Source: Microbacterium sp. AK009 (GTDB lineage Bacteria > Actinomycetota > Actinomycetes > Actinomycetales > Microbacteriaceae). Taken from it: a stretch of 64,000 bases of DNA. Shown here piece after piece: positions 15,357 to 24,414 of the stretch. Numbering within the stretch: the first letter of the stretch is position 1; every line of letters begins with the position of its first letter. Position numbers and translations under genes: made by a program. The notes beneath the pieces were generated by a model. That model saw only the letters and a program-made list of their open reading frames with translations. It did no database searches and was not told the origin of the DNA. The stretch spans positions 248,001 through 312,000 of the forward strand of contig NZ_JACCCG010000002.1 in the NCBI RefSeq assembly GCF_013410955.1, written 5' to 3'.

Positions 15357-16406
15357 GTGACGACGACCTCCCTCGCGCCCGCGCCCCGGCCGGACGCCGC
15401 CCCTGCGCGGCGCCCGGCCGGGGTGCGGTGGGCGTGGCTCGGCGGATCGATCGCCCTCCTGGTGGTGCTGTGCGCGGCGTCGATCGCCTTCGGCGCCCGC
15501 GACATCTCCCCCGCGGAACTCCTCGCTGCCGTGACCGGGCAGACGGACACGGTCGGCGAAGCCGCGGTGGTCGCACGCATCCCCCGCACGGTGCTCGCCG
15601 TCGTCGTCGGGGCCGCCCTCGCCCTCGCGGGGGCGACGATGCAGGCGGTCACCCGCAATCCCCTCGCCGACCCGGGGATCCTCGGAGTCTCCGGCGGGGC
15701 CGCGCTGGCGGTCGTGATCGGACTCGCGTTCTTCGGCGTCAGCGATTCATGGAGCACGATGGGCCTCGCCATCGCCGGCGCCGGAGCGGCCGCCGTCTTC
15801 GTCTACGCCGTCGGTTCCCTCGGCCGTGGCGGCGCGACCCCGCTGAAGCTGGCTCTGGCCGGAGCCGCGGTCTCGGCCGCCTTCGCCTCCCTGGTGAGCG
15901 CCATCCTCCTCCCCCGTGTGGATGTCATGGAGAGCTTCCGCTTCTGGCAGATCGGCGGGGTGGGCGGGGCCACCTGGGATCGGGTCCTCGCGGTCCTCCC
16001 CGTCCTCGCCCTCGGCGCACTGATCTGCCTCATCACCGCGCGCGGCATGAACTCGCTGGCCCTCGGCGACGACCTCGCGGCCGGACTCGGCGAGAACGTC
16101 GGCCGGACACGTCTGGTGTCCTCGGCGGGTGCGGTCATCCTCTGCGGAGCCGCGACCGCAGTGGCCGGGCCGATCGGGTTCGTGGGCCTTGTCGTCCCGC
16201 ACCTCTGCCGCCTGATCATCGGCACGGACCACCGGTGGCTGCTTCCTCTCTCGGCTGTCGTCGGCGCCGATCTGCTTGTTCTCGCCGACGTCGTCGGCCG
16301 GGTCGTCGCCCGGCCCGAGGAGATCGACGTCGGCATCCTGACAGCGCTCATCGGCGCGCCGTTCTTCATCTGGATCGTCCGACGACAGCGGGTGCGTGAG
16401 CTGTGA
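15357..16406 (+). CDS. Iron-siderophore ABC transporter permease (FecCD family)
   Basis: A 349-residue FecCD permease with about nine or ten membrane helices. The segment RIPRTVLAVVVGAALALAGA and the TRNPLADPGILGVSGG loop, which contacts the ATPase and substrate path, are characteristic. GPIGFVGLVVPHLCR near residue 270 is the other family hallmark. It should form a heterodimer with the next gene's product in the cytoplasmic membrane. Translation starts with GTG 19 bases after the binding-protein gene, and its stop overlaps the next start by four bases (GTGA). Confidence 0.93.
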   Translation: MTTTSLAPAPRPDAAPARRPAGVRWAWLGGSIALLVVLCAASIAFGARDISPAELLAAVTGQTDTVGEAAVVARIPRTVLAVVVGAALALAGATMQAVTRNPLADPGILGVSGGAALAVVIGLAFFGVSDSWSTMGLAIAGAGAAAVFVYAVGSLGRGGATPLKLALAGAAVSAAFASLVSAILLPRVDVMESFRFWQIGGVGGATWDRVLAVLPVLALGALICLITARGMNSLALGDDLAAGLGENVGRTRLVSSAGAVILCGAATAVAGPIGFVGLVVPHLCRLIIGTDHRWLLPLSAVVGADLLVLADVVGRVVARPEEIDVGILTALIGAPFFIWIVRRQRVREL

Positions 16407-17476
16407 CCGACATCCGGAGCACCCCCGAATCCCGGCTCACCGCCGTCGCCGCGCGTGCGGCGGCGATCGCGGGTGGGCGCCGACGCCGAGCCCGGCGCCG
16501 CCTCACGGTCATCGGTTCCCTGGCGGTCGCCATCGCGGTGATCTTCCTGCTGTCGCTCATGATCGGCAACACCTTCTACGATCCGGCGGAGGTCCTCCGC
16601 GTCATCCTCGGTGAACAGGTCACGGGCGCGTCGTTCACCGTCGGCGAGCTCCGCCTCCCCCGGGCTCTGCTGGGCCTCGTCGCCGGTGTGGCGTTCGGAA
16701 TGGCCGGGGTCACCTTCCAATCCCTCCTGCGCAACCCGCTCGCCTCCCCCGACATCATCGGCATCAGCTCGGGGGCCAGTGCGGCTGCGGTCATCGGCAT
16801 CGTCATGCTGTCGCTGTCGGAGACGGCGGTCTCGCTCCTCGCCCTCGGCGGAGCGCTGGCGACCGCCCTGGCGATCTGGCTGCTCTCGCACAAGAACGGT
16901 TTCGCCGGGACGCGGCTGATCCTCATCGGCATCGGAGTCGCGGCGATGCTCGACAGCGTCATCACGTACGTCCTGTCCCGGGCCGCGGCCTGGGACCTCC
17001 AGGTCGCGATGAGGTGGCTGACCGGCAGCCTCAACGGCGCTGACTGGCAGACCCTCGCACCGGTCCTCATCGCCGCGGTCATCCTCATCCCGCTGATGAT
17101 CGGCCAGTCCCGCAACCTCGGCGTCCTGCAACTGGGAGACGACACCGCCGCGGGCCTCGGCGTCGCCCTCACGCGCAGCCGACTCCTCCTCATCGTCGCC
17201 GCCGTCGCCCTGCTGGCCTTCGCCACGGCGGCGACTGGACCCATCGCCTTCGTGGCGTTCATGGCCGGGCCGATCGCCGCACGCCTCGTCGGGCCTGCTG
17301 GCTCGCTGCTGATCCCCGCCGGCCTCGTCGGCGGCCTCCTGGTCCTGTGCGCCGACCTCCTCGGCCAGTACGCGTTCGAGAACCGTCTGCCGGTGGGTGT
17401 CATCACCGGCATCCTCGGCGCTCCCTATCTCGTCTACCTCCTCATCAGGACGAACCGCTCCGGAGGCTCGCTATGA
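16403..17476 (+). CDS. Iron-siderophore ABC transporter permease, second subunit (FecCD family)
   Basis: The partner permease, 357 residues, with the same landmarks: RLPRALLGLVAGVAFGMAG, then LLRNPLASPDIIGISSGASA, and GPIAFVAFMAGPIAARL near residue 290. It has an N-terminal extension of about 45 residues rich in Ala and Arg before the first helix. The GTG start overlaps the upstream stop by four bases, and its own stop overlaps the ATPase start (ATGA), so the three transport subunits are translationally coupled and made in similar amounts. Confidence 0.93.
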   Translation: MTDIRSTPESRLTAVAARAAAIAGGRRRRARRRLTVIGSLAVAIAVIFLLSLMIGNTFYDPAEVLRVILGEQVTGASFTVGELRLPRALLGLVAGVAFGMAGVTFQSLLRNPLASPDIIGISSGASAAAVIGIVMLSLSETAVSLLALGGALATALAIWLLSHKNGFAGTRLILIGIGVAAMLDSVITYVLSRAAAWDLQVAMRWLTGSLNGADWQTLAPVLIAAVILIPLMIGQSRNLGVLQLGDDTAAGLGVALTRSRLLLIVAAVALLAFATAATGPIAFVAFMAGPIAARLVGPAGSLLIPAGLVGGLLVLCADLLGQYAFENRLPVGVITGILGAPYLVYLLIRTNRSGGSL

Positions 17477-18309
17477 CCACCACCCACTGCCTCGCCGCCG
17501 AGGGGCTGACCCTCTCCTACGGGGAGCGGACGATCGTGCGCGCGCTCGACCTCGTCGTCCCACCCGGGCAGGTCACGGCGATCATCGGCGCGAACGGGTG
17601 CGGCAAGTCGACCCTGCTCCGGGCGCTCTCCCGCCTGATCGCGCCGCGCGCGGGGCAGGTGGTCCTCGACGGCAAGACGCTGCAGAGCCGCAGGGCGAAA
17701 GAGGTCGCGAGGATGCTGGGACTCCTCCCGCAGAGCCCCGTCGCCCCGGAGGGCATCGCCGTGGCCGATCTCGTCGGCCGCGGCCGCCATCCCCATCAGC
17801 GCCCGCTCGCGCGCTGGAGCGCACGGGATTTCCAGATCGTCGCCGAGGCGCTCGAGGCGACCGGGACCAGCGATCTCGCCGACCGCCCGATGGACGAACT
17901 CTCCGGAGGTCAGCGCCAGCGGGTGTGGATCGCGATGGCGCTTGCGCAGGAGACCGACATCCTGCTGCTGGACGAGCCGACCACCTTCCTCGACGTCGCG
18001 CACCAGATCGAGGTCCTCGACCTGCTCACCGATCTGAACCGAGAACGCGGCACGACGATCGTGATGGTGCTCCACGACATGAACCTCGCCGCGCGCTACG
18101 CCGATCATCTCTTCGCCCTCCGCGACGGCCGCATCGTCGCCGAGGGGGCGCCTCGCGACATCCTCACCCGGGAACTGATCGAGGAGGTCTTCGATCTGGA
18201 TGCCGTCGTGATCGACGATCCGGTGTCCGGCGCCCCGATCGTGCTCCCCCGCGGCCGCCACCACGCGACCCGCGCCGCCGCCCGCTCCGTCACGGAGGAT
18301 TCCCGATGA
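17473..18309 (+). CDS. Iron-siderophore ABC transporter ATP-binding protein
   Basis: The FepC/FecE-type ATPase that powers import, 278 residues. Walker A GANGCGKST is at 39-47, the signature LSGGQ at 143-147, Walker B ILLLDEPT from 163, and the switch histidine follows in VLHDMNLAARYAD. The short insert GRGRHPHQ in the helical domain is typical of siderophore ATPases. Its ATG overlaps the permease stop by four bases, and its stop overlaps the next start, placing all five genes in one unit under the iron box. Confidence 0.94.
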   Translation: MTTTHCLAAEGLTLSYGERTIVRALDLVVPPGQVTAIIGANGCGKSTLLRALSRLIAPRAGQVVLDGKTLQSRRAKEVARMLGLLPQSPVAPEGIAVADLVGRGRHPHQRPLARWSARDFQIVAEALEATGTSDLADRPMDELSGGQRQRVWIAMALAQETDILLLDEPTTFLDVAHQIEVLDLLTDLNRERGTTIVMVLHDMNLAARYADHLFALRDGRIVAEGAPRDILTRELIEEVFDLDAVVIDDPVSGAPIVLPRGRHHATRAAARSVTEDSR

Positions 18310-19202
18310 GCGTCATGCGCTTCTTCCGCGTGCGCGTCTCGCGCATCACAGATGTGACCCCGAGCTTCCGCCGGTTCACCTTCGTCGGCGACGACCTCGA
18401 TCAGTACGGGGATCCGGGCTACGACCAGCGGGTCAAGGTGGTCTTCCCCGCCGCCGGTCTCCCCCTCGATGCGATGCCCACGGACGAGGACTGGTACACG
18501 CGCTGGCGCGCCCTGCCCGAGGGTCAGCGCGTGCCGTTTCGCACCTACACCACCCGCGCCGTGCGACACGCGGAACGCGAAGTCGACATCGACATGGTGT
18601 CCCACGAGGTGTCCGGTCCCGCGTCCGCATGGATCGCCTCCGCCGCGGAGGGCGATGAGGTGCTGATCCTCGCTCCGACGACGGCGCATCGGGGCATCAG
18701 CCCCGGGGTCGACTTCGTCCCGCCCCGGCACACCGAGAACATCCTGCTGGCCGGCGACGAGACTGCGGCTCCCGCGATCGCGGTGATCCTCGAGCAGCTC
18801 GCACCGGACGCACGCGGTGTCGTGGCGGTCGAGGTGCCCCACGAGGAGGATGCCGCCTATCTTCCCCGCCATCCCGGCTTCGACTACGTCGTCGCCGCAC
18901 GCGGCGAGGGTCCCCGCCACGCCCACCTCGTCGCCGCCGTCGAAGACGCCGTGGAGCGTCTGGCCCCCGCCGGGCGCGGGGGCGAGATCGAGGAGATCGA
19001 CATCGATGAGGGGATCCTCTGGGAGGTTCCGCGTACGGCCAAGGGGGGCGCGGCGCTCAAGCGGGCGCCGCTGTACTCCTGGCTGGCCGGCGAGGCGGGC
19101 GCGATCAAGGCCCTCCGGCGTCACCTCGTCGCCGAGCAGGGAGTGGACAGGCGTGCCGTGGCCTTCATGGGTTACTGGCGACTGGGTCGTGCCGAGAACT
19201 GA
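18306..19202 (+). CDS. Siderophore-interacting protein (FAD-dependent ferric-siderophore reductase)
   Basis: A 298-residue SIP-family flavoprotein related to ViuB and YqjH. It should release iron from the imported siderophore in the cytoplasm by reducing Fe3+ with NAD(P)H. The FAD-binding domain has the PFRTYTTR motif (RTYTxR class, about residues 78-85) and VSHEVSGPASAWI; the C-terminal domain has LAGDETAAPAIAVIL, the family NAD(P)H-side motif, and ends YWRLGRAEN. It is the last gene of the siderophore operon and starts inside the stop of the ATPase gene. Convergent MFS transporter gene follows after 30 bases with no clear terminator. Confidence 0.93.
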   Translation: MSVMRFFRVRVSRITDVTPSFRRFTFVGDDLDQYGDPGYDQRVKVVFPAAGLPLDAMPTDEDWYTRWRALPEGQRVPFRTYTTRAVRHAEREVDIDMVSHEVSGPASAWIASAAEGDEVLILAPTTAHRGISPGVDFVPPRHTENILLAGDETAAPAIAVILEQLAPDARGVVAVEVPHEEDAAYLPRHPGFDYVVAARGEGPRHAHLVAAVEDAVERLAPAGRGGEIEEIDIDEGILWEVPRTAKGGAALKRAPLYSWLAGEAGAIKALRRHLVAEQGVDRRAVAFMGYWRLGRAEN

Positions 19203-19232
19203 GGCGCGCGGCTGACCAGAACGACGGCGGTC

Positions 19233-20621
19233 TCAGGCGCCGGTCGCCGGCCGCGCCTCGTGTGCGTGACCGAGGCGGAGGCCCGGGACCAGAGCCGCGA
19301 GCGCGAGCAGCGTGCCGATCACGAACACGGCGGGGAACCCGGCATCCGTCCCGGCCAGGAGGGTGAAGACCAGCCCCATCACGGCGATGGATGACGCCGA
19401 ACCGACGGCGTCCGAGATGGACAGCGCCGAGGAGTTGAAGCCCTGGTTCTGCGGTGTTGAGTACGCCAGCGTCAGCACCGTCAGCCGCGGGTACATCAGT
19501 CCCATCCCCGCGCCCGCGAAGCTCCATCCGGCAATCAGGATCGCGGGGTCCAGGCCCAGCAGCGCCGTCGCCACCGCGACGAGGAGCGAACCGACCAGCA
19601 GCGCGGTGCCGATCAGGGTGATGCGGGTGTTTCCCAGGCGGTCTCCGACCCGGCCCTGGACCTCCGCCGCCGCCGCCCACGCCAGCGCCGCGGCGGTGAG
19701 CCCGAGTCCCGCCCAGGTCGGTGAGAAGCCGTAATCGTCGATGAGCAGGTAGGGGATGTAGATCTCGGCCCCGAACAGGGCTCCCGCGATGAGTCCGCGC
19801 ATCAGGACCACGCTGGGAAGACCCCGGGCGGCGCGCAGCGCACCGGCGGGCAGCAGTGGGCGCGCGGCCAGGGCGATGACGACGACGGAGACGGCCACCG
19901 CGGCCCACGCCCACCCACCGAGTTCACCGGCGAGGCTGAGCCCCAGCGCTCCGACGGCGACGACGAGGGCGCACACGAGCCGGGGCCACACCCGCCCCGT
20001 GGCGGGTTCGTCGGTGCCCAGGGGAAGACCGTGCAGCCGCAGCACCACGAGCAGGTAGGCGATGAGGGTGAGCGCCGCGACACCGAGGAACACCCAGCGC
20101 CAGTGCAGGAACTCTGCCACCGCCCCGGCCAGGAAGGGGCCGATGAGCGAGGGGACGACCCACGCGGCCGAGAAGGCGGCGAAGACGCGTCCATGCACGA
20201 TCGCGGGGTACACGCGTGCGACGACGACATACAGGGCGACCGTCTGCCCGCCGGTTCCGAGCCCCTGCACGAGTCGTCCGGCGACGAGGGCCGGCATGTC
20301 GGGAGCGAGCCCGGCGATGAGAAGACCGATCACGAACAAGCCGACCGCGGTGCTCAGGGGCGCCAGCACACCGCCGCGATCGCACCAGGCACCCACCACC
20401 ACCATGCCGATGACACTGGTCGCGAGGGTTCCGGCGAAGGCGACGGCGTACAGCCGGTCGCCGTCGAGGTCGGCGCTGACGACCGGCATCACCGTGGTCA
20501 CCGCGAGCGCCTGGGTCGCCGCGAGGAAGATCAGGGCGACCGCGCCGACGGTGACCCAGAGGAACGGCCGGCCCCAGACGGACGAGGGTGCGACCGCGAG
20601 CGGAGCACGCGGCGAGGTCAT
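19233..20621 (-). CDS. MFS transporter
   Basis: A 462-residue major facilitator with about 14 predicted helices. The motif-A region between helices 2 and 3 is VGAWCDRGG, a weak match, and LVQGLGTGGQTVALY lies in helix 4. This suggests a drug or metabolite exporter of the DHA2 type. The start ATG (20621) overlaps the stop of the upstream MalY-type gene (ATGA), so the two are translated together. That suggests the exporter handles a product or substrate of that enzyme, for example an amino acid or thiol, but the substrate is not visible. It is convergent with the siderophore operon. Confidence 0.85.
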   Translation of the reverse strand: MTSPRAPLAVAPSSVWGRPFLWVTVGAVALIFLAATQALAVTTVMPVVSADLDGDRLYAVAFAGTLATSVIGMVVVGAWCDRGGVLAPLSTAVGLFVIGLLIAGLAPDMPALVAGRLVQGLGTGGQTVALYVVVARVYPAIVHGRVFAAFSAAWVVPSLIGPFLAGAVAEFLHWRWVFLGVAALTLIAYLLVVLRLHGLPLGTDEPATGRVWPRLVCALVVAVGALGLSLAGELGGWAWAAVAVSVVVIALAARPLLPAGALRAARGLPSVVLMRGLIAGALFGAEIYIPYLLIDDYGFSPTWAGLGLTAAALAWAAAAEVQGRVGDRLGNTRITLIGTALLVGSLLVAVATALLGLDPAILIAGWSFAGAGMGLMYPRLTVLTLAYSTPQNQGFNSSALSISDAVGSASSIAVMGLVFTLLAGTDAGFPAVFVIGTLLALAALVPGLRLGHAHEARPATGA

Positions 20622-21769
20622 GCCGGTACGAGTGCGCCGACCCGCGCGATGGCCTCGCGCAGCACGTCGGGATCGCAGCCGAAGTTGATCCGCACGTGGC
20701 TCCTGCCCTCTGCACCGAACTGCGGACCGAAATGGAACGCGACCCGGGCGTCCCGGAGGATCCGTCGCGCCGGGTCCTCCCCCCAGCCGTACGCGCTCAG
20801 ATCCACCCAGCCGAGGTATCCCGCGGGAGGGATGCGGAAGCGGGCGAGCGGGAGGTGATCGGCGAGGAGATCCTCCAGCAGCCGGCGATTGACATCGAGG
20901 CGGACGAGCAGCGCGTCCAGCCAGTCGTCGCTGTCGGTGAACGCGGCGATCGCCGCGTGCGCACCGAAGATTCCCGTCCGCCATTCGACTTCGACGGGAA
21001 GCGACCGGAGCGTGCCGAAGCGTTCAGGGGTCGCCGCGACCATGATCGCGCACTTGAGACCTGCGAGGTTGAAGGCCTTGCTGGCGCTCACCAGAGCGAA
21101 TCCGACCGATGCCGCGGTGTCGGAGACGGCCAGGAACGGCACGAACCCGGCGTCGGGCTGCGCCAGGGGCGCGTGGATCTCGTCGCTGATCACGACGGCG
21201 TCGTGAGTCGCGGCGAGGGCGGCCAGTCGCTCCAGGGTGCGCCGGGCATGGACGGTCCCGGTGGGGTTGTGGGGATGGCAGAGCAGGACTGCGCGCGCCC
21301 CCGCCGCAAGAGCCGCGTCGACACCGGCGAGGTCGATCTCCGGCCCCTCCCGGCCGTCGACGAGAGGGACCCGTTCGACGACCGCGCCGGCCTCGGCCAC
21401 CGCGTCGAAGAACGGCGGGTAGACCGGCGGCATGACGACCACCCGGTCACCCGGCCGGGTGACCCGACGCAGGATCTCGACGACCCCCATCATCACGTCA
21501 CAGGTGGTGCGCATGAGGGTGGGGTCCGGATGCCACCCGAAACGCCGCCCGGCGAAACCCGCGTACGCCTCGCGCACGCCGGACGCCGGCGCGGTGTATC
21601 CGGTGTCTCCGAGCTCGACGGCGCGGCGGAGCCGCGAGGAGATCGCCGGGGCCAGCGGGAAGTCGGTCTCGGCGACGAACAGGGGAAGCACGTCGGCGGG
21701 GTAGGCCCGCCACTTCGCGCTGGTTCGCTCCCTCAGCGCTTCGAGCGGGAGGGCGTCGAGGGGCTGCAC
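20618..21769 (-). CDS. MalY/PatB family PLP-dependent aminotransferase or C-S lyase
   Basis: A 383-residue fold-type I PLP enzyme. The Schiff-base lysine is K231 in SASKAFNLAGLK, with N168 (HPHNPTG), D196 (ISDEIHAPL) and the C-terminal carboxylate-binding arginine in HVRINFG. The MalY/PatB family splits C-S bonds (cystathionine or cysteine, giving pyruvate, ammonia and a thiol or sulfide); some members transaminate. The GTG at 21769 lies seven bases after the sufT stop, so this gene probably shares its transcript. As no cysteine desulfurase (SufS, a class V enzyme) is encoded here, a sulfur-related role is tempting but unproved. Its stop overlaps the MFS start. Confidence 0.87.
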   Translation of the reverse strand: MQPLDALPLEALRERTSAKWRAYPADVLPLFVAETDFPLAPAISSRLRRAVELGDTGYTAPASGVREAYAGFAGRRFGWHPDPTLMRTTCDVMMGVVEILRRVTRPGDRVVVMPPVYPPFFDAVAEAGAVVERVPLVDGREGPEIDLAGVDAALAAGARAVLLCHPHNPTGTVHARRTLERLAALAATHDAVVISDEIHAPLAQPDAGFVPFLAVSDTAASVGFALVSASKAFNLAGLKCAIMVAATPERFGTLRSLPVEVEWRTGIFGAHAAIAAFTDSDDWLDALLVRLDVNRRLLEDLLADHLPLARFRIPPAGYLGWVDLSAYGWGEDPARRILRDARVAFHFGPQFGAEGRSHVRINFGCDPDVLREAIARVGALVPA

Positions 21770-21776
21770 CCCTGCG

Positions 21777-22106
21777 TCAGATCGCGAAACCGAGGGCGCG
21801 CATCATGTCGCGCCCGTCGTCGGTGATCCGCTCGGGGCCCCACGGCGGCATCCACACCCAGTTGATGCGGAACCGCTCGACGACCTCGTCCAACGCCTGA
21901 GCGGTCTGCTCTTCGAGGACGTCGGTCAGCGGGCATCCGGCCGACGTGAGCGTCATGTGGATGACGAGGGCATCGTTCTCGTCATCCCAGGCGAGGTCGT
22001 AGATGAGACCCAGGTCGACGACGTTGATCCCCAGTTCGGGGTCCATCACGTCCTTCAGGGCTTCGGTGACCTCGTCGAACTTCTCCGGGCTGAGCGTCGC
22101 GGTCAT
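21777..22106 (-). CDS. sufT: SufT-type Fe-S assembly factor (MIP18/DUF59 family)
   Basis: The 109-residue protein is a single MIP18-type domain: VMDPELGINVVDLGLIYDL near the start, then LTSAGCPLTDVLEEQ with the conserved cysteine, and WMPPWGPERITDDGRDMMRALG at the end. SufT helps mature Fe-S proteins late in the pathway, especially under high demand. It follows sufC by 24 bases. A TAGGAT hexamer exactly six bases before its ATG suggests a second, internal leaderless promoter that could express sufT, malY and the transporter apart from the rest of the suf genes. Confidence 0.92.
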   Translation of the reverse strand: MTATLSPEKFDEVTEALKDVMDPELGINVVDLGLIYDLAWDDENDALVIHMTLTSAGCPLTDVLEEQTAQALDEVVERFRINWVWMPPWGPERITDDGRDMMRALGFAI

Positions 22107-22112
22107 GGCTGC

Positions 22113-22118
22113 ATCCTA
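22113..22118 (-). promoter_or_regulatory. Probable internal -10 of a leaderless promoter for sufT
   Basis: TAGGAT on the minus strand in the 24-base sufC-sufT gap, exactly six bases before the sufT ATG. Confidence 0.45.
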
Positions 22119-22130
22119 CGCGCGGTCATT

Positions 22131-22901
22131 TCAGGCGTCGACCGGCGTCTGGTCGCCGATGAAGCGGTCGTAGCCCTCTTCCTCGAGCCGCTCCGCGAGC
22201 TCGGGACCGCCTTCTTCCGCGATCCGGCCGTTCACCATGACGTGGACGAAGTCGGGCCGGATGTAGCGGAGGATCCGGGTGTAGTGCGTGATGAGCAGCA
22301 CACCGAGGCCGGTGTTCTCCTTCGCGCGGTTCACACCCTCCGAGACGATCTTCAGGGCATCGACGTCGAGGCCTGAGTCGGTCTCGTCGAGGACGGCGAT
22401 CTGCGGCTTCAACAGCTCGAGCTGAAGGATCTCGTGGCGCTTCTTCTCACCACCGGAGAACCCCTCGTTGACGTTGCGCTGGGCGAACTTCGGATCGATG
22501 CGCAGGCCCTTCATCGACGCCTTGACGTCCTTCGTCCACGTCCGGATCGCCGGCGCCTCGCCGTCGATCGCGGTCTTGGCGGTGCGCAGGAAGTTCGTCA
22601 CCGTGACGCCCGGGATCTCCACCGGGTACTGCATCGCGAGGAAGAGACCGGCACGCGCGCGCTCGTCGACCGACATCTCCAGGACGTCTTCGCCGTCGAG
22701 GGTGATCGAGCCGCTGGTGACGGTGTACTTCGGGTGCCCGGCGACGGTGTACGCGAGCGTCGATTTGCCGGAGCCGTTGGGCCCCATGATGGCGTGGGTC
22801 TCGCCGGTGCGGACGGTCAGGGTCACGCCGTTGAGGATCGGGGTGGTCCCGGCGTCGGTCTCGACCGTGACATGGAGGTCGCGGATCTCGAGCACAGTCA
22901 T
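22131..22901 (-). CDS. sufC: Fe-S cluster assembly ATPase SufC
   Basis: SufC is the ABC-type ATPase of the SufBCD scaffold. The 256-residue protein has Walker A GPNGSGKST, the signature FSGGEKKRHE (SufC-type), and a Walker B region VLDETDSGLDVDAL with the Suf-specific glutamate-threonine-aspartate order. ATP hydrolysis drives the SufB-SufD rearrangement needed for cluster assembly. The ATG at 22901 overlaps the stop of the Rieske gene by one base (TGATG), so the two are translationally linked. It is the fourth gene of the suf operon in transcription order. Confidence 0.96.
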   Translation of the reverse strand: MTVLEIRDLHVTVETDAGTTPILNGVTLTVRTGETHAIMGPNGSGKSTLAYTVAGHPKYTVTSGSITLDGEDVLEMSVDERARAGLFLAMQYPVEIPGVTVTNFLRTAKTAIDGEAPAIRTWTKDVKASMKGLRIDPKFAQRNVNEGFSGGEKKRHEILQLELLKPQIAVLDETDSGLDVDALKIVSEGVNRAKENTGLGVLLITHYTRILRYIRPDFVHVMVNGRIAEEGGPELAERLEEEGYDRFIGDQTPVDA

Positions 22902-23227
22902 CAGATGTCCTTCTTCACATTCGGGTCGATGAGTACGTCGTCGCCGTCGATGGTCACCTCGAAGACCGGGACGGGTTCGTACGCGGGGAGGTTCAGCGGT
23001 TTGCCGGTACGCAGCGAGAACGCCGAGCCGTGAGCCCAGCACTCGAGCGTGTCGCCGTCGACGAATCCCTCGGCGAGGGAGATGTCGCCGTGCGTGCAGG
23101 TGTCTCCGATGGCGTGCACCTCGCCGGCGGCGTCGAGGACGAGGGCGATGGCCACGCCCTCCACCTCCACACGAAGCGCGGTGTCCTGCTCGAGGTCGCT
23201 GAGGGCACAGACGCGGGTCGCGCTCAC
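22901..23227 (-). CDS. Rieske-type [2Fe-2S] ferredoxin in the suf operon
   Basis: This 108-residue protein is a stand-alone Rieske domain. The ligands are C44 and H46 (CTHG) and C63 and H66 (CWAHG), the CXH...CX2H pattern of dioxygenase-type ferredoxins. It has no signal peptide or membrane anchor, so it is a soluble electron carrier. Databases usually call such proteins non-heme iron oxygenase ferredoxin subunits, but no oxygenase gene is near. Its fixed place between sufD and sufC, with overlaps on both sides (GTGA with sufD, TGATG with sufC), makes a role in Fe-S assembly electron supply more likely. Confidence 0.92.
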   Translation of the reverse strand: MSATRVCALSDLEQDTALRVEVEGVAIALVLDAAGEVHAIGDTCTHGDISLAEGFVDGDTLECWAHGSAFSLRTGKPLNLPAYEPVPVFEVTIDGDDVLIDPNVKKDI

Positions 23228-24414
23228 GCGGCCGCTCCTTCCTCGAGCTCGCGCTCGATGGCCGCCATCAGCTCGTCCTCCAGCGTCGGGATGCCGATGC
23301 GCTGGACGATCTCGCCGAGGAAGCCCAGAACGACCAGGCGCCGCGCCTCGGCCTCGGGGATGCCCCGGGCCTGCAGGTAGAACAGCTGCTCGTCGTCGAA
23401 GCGACCGGTGGCGCTCGCGTGACCGGCTCCGGCGATGTCGCCGGTCTCGATCTCGAGGTTCGGGATCGAGTCGGCGCGGGCGCCGTCGGTGAGGACGAGG
23501 TTGCGGTTGGCCTCGTAGGAGTCCGTTCCCACGGCGTTGCGACCGATGAGCACGTCGCCGATCCAGACGCTCCGGGCGCTCTCACCCTGGAGTGCACCCT
23601 TGTACAGCACGTCGCCGACGGTGTGCGGGCCCTTGTGGTGGAGGTAGACCTGACTCTCGAGGTGCTGTCCCGAGTCCGAAAACGACACGCCGTAGAGCTG
23701 AGCGCGAGACCCGGGGCCGGCGAGCTCCACCGACGGGTTCACCCGCACGACGGAGCCACCCAGGCTCACCACGACATGCGTGAGGGCGCCATCCCGCTCG
23801 ACGCGCGCCTGGTGCGCTGCTGCGTGCACCGCGTCGTCGTCCCAGCGCTGGACCGACACGACGGTCAACGCGGCGCCGTCGCGGACGATGATCTCGACGT
23901 TCTGCGCGAGGAGCGCCGGCCCGGCGTGCCGCAGCAGGACGGTGCCGCGGGCGTGGGGCTCTGCCTCGATGACCAGGTGCGTGAAGGTGGCCGCGGTGTC
24001 TGCGACGACGTCGACGACGACGGGGTCGGACAGCTCGACGCCGGATGTGAGCCGGATGCGGGTGGCCTCGGGTGTGCGCACCCAGGCCAGAGCCGCAGGG
24101 TAGTCCTCGGGTGTGAACACCTCACCGCGCGGGGCGGAACCGGGGGCGAGGCTATCGACCTCCACGCCGACATGCTCACCGACGGTGATGCCCGCTGTCC
24201 GCGTCGCCGCGGCATCCGTCTGCCACAGCGGCGCGAGCCGCTCGATCGGGGTGTGCTTCCAGTTGACCTCGCGGCCCGTCGGCGCGCCGAAATCAGCCGG
24301 ATCGTAGGACTGCGGACGCTCGGAGCGGGTCTGGATGGGGACGACGCCCCATCCCCCGTCGGTGTGCGCTGTGGATCCCGGCACCGCGACGGGTGCCTGC
24401 GTGGTGGAGCTCAT
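23224..24414 (-). CDS. sufD: Fe-S cluster assembly protein SufD
   Basis: SufD pairs with SufB to form the scaffold on which clusters are built with SufC. The 396-residue protein has a variable N-terminus followed by the right-handed beta-helix core and the SufBD C-terminal segment (ATGRFDDEQLFYLQARGIPEAEARRLVVLGFLGEI is spread over about residues 336-370). The conserved histidine region KGPHTVGDVLYKG lies near residue 260. It directly abuts sufB with no gap and overlaps the Rieske gene by four bases, all on one transcript. Confidence 0.95.
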   Translation of the reverse strand: MSSTTQAPVAVPGSTAHTDGGWGVVPIQTRSERPQSYDPADFGAPTGREVNWKHTPIERLAPLWQTDAAATRTAGITVGEHVGVEVDSLAPGSAPRGEVFTPEDYPAALAWVRTPEATRIRLTSGVELSDPVVVDVVADTAATFTHLVIEAEPHARGTVLLRHAGPALLAQNVEIIVRDGAALTVVSVQRWDDDAVHAAAHQARVERDGALTHVVVSLGGSVVRVNPSVELAGPGSRAQLYGVSFSDSGQHLESQVYLHHKGPHTVGDVLYKGALQGESARSVWIGDVLIGRNAVGTDSYEANRNLVLTDGARADSIPNLEIETGDIAGAGHASATGRFDDEQLFYLQARGIPEAEARRLVVLGFLGEIVQRIGIPTLEDELMAAIERELEEGAAA

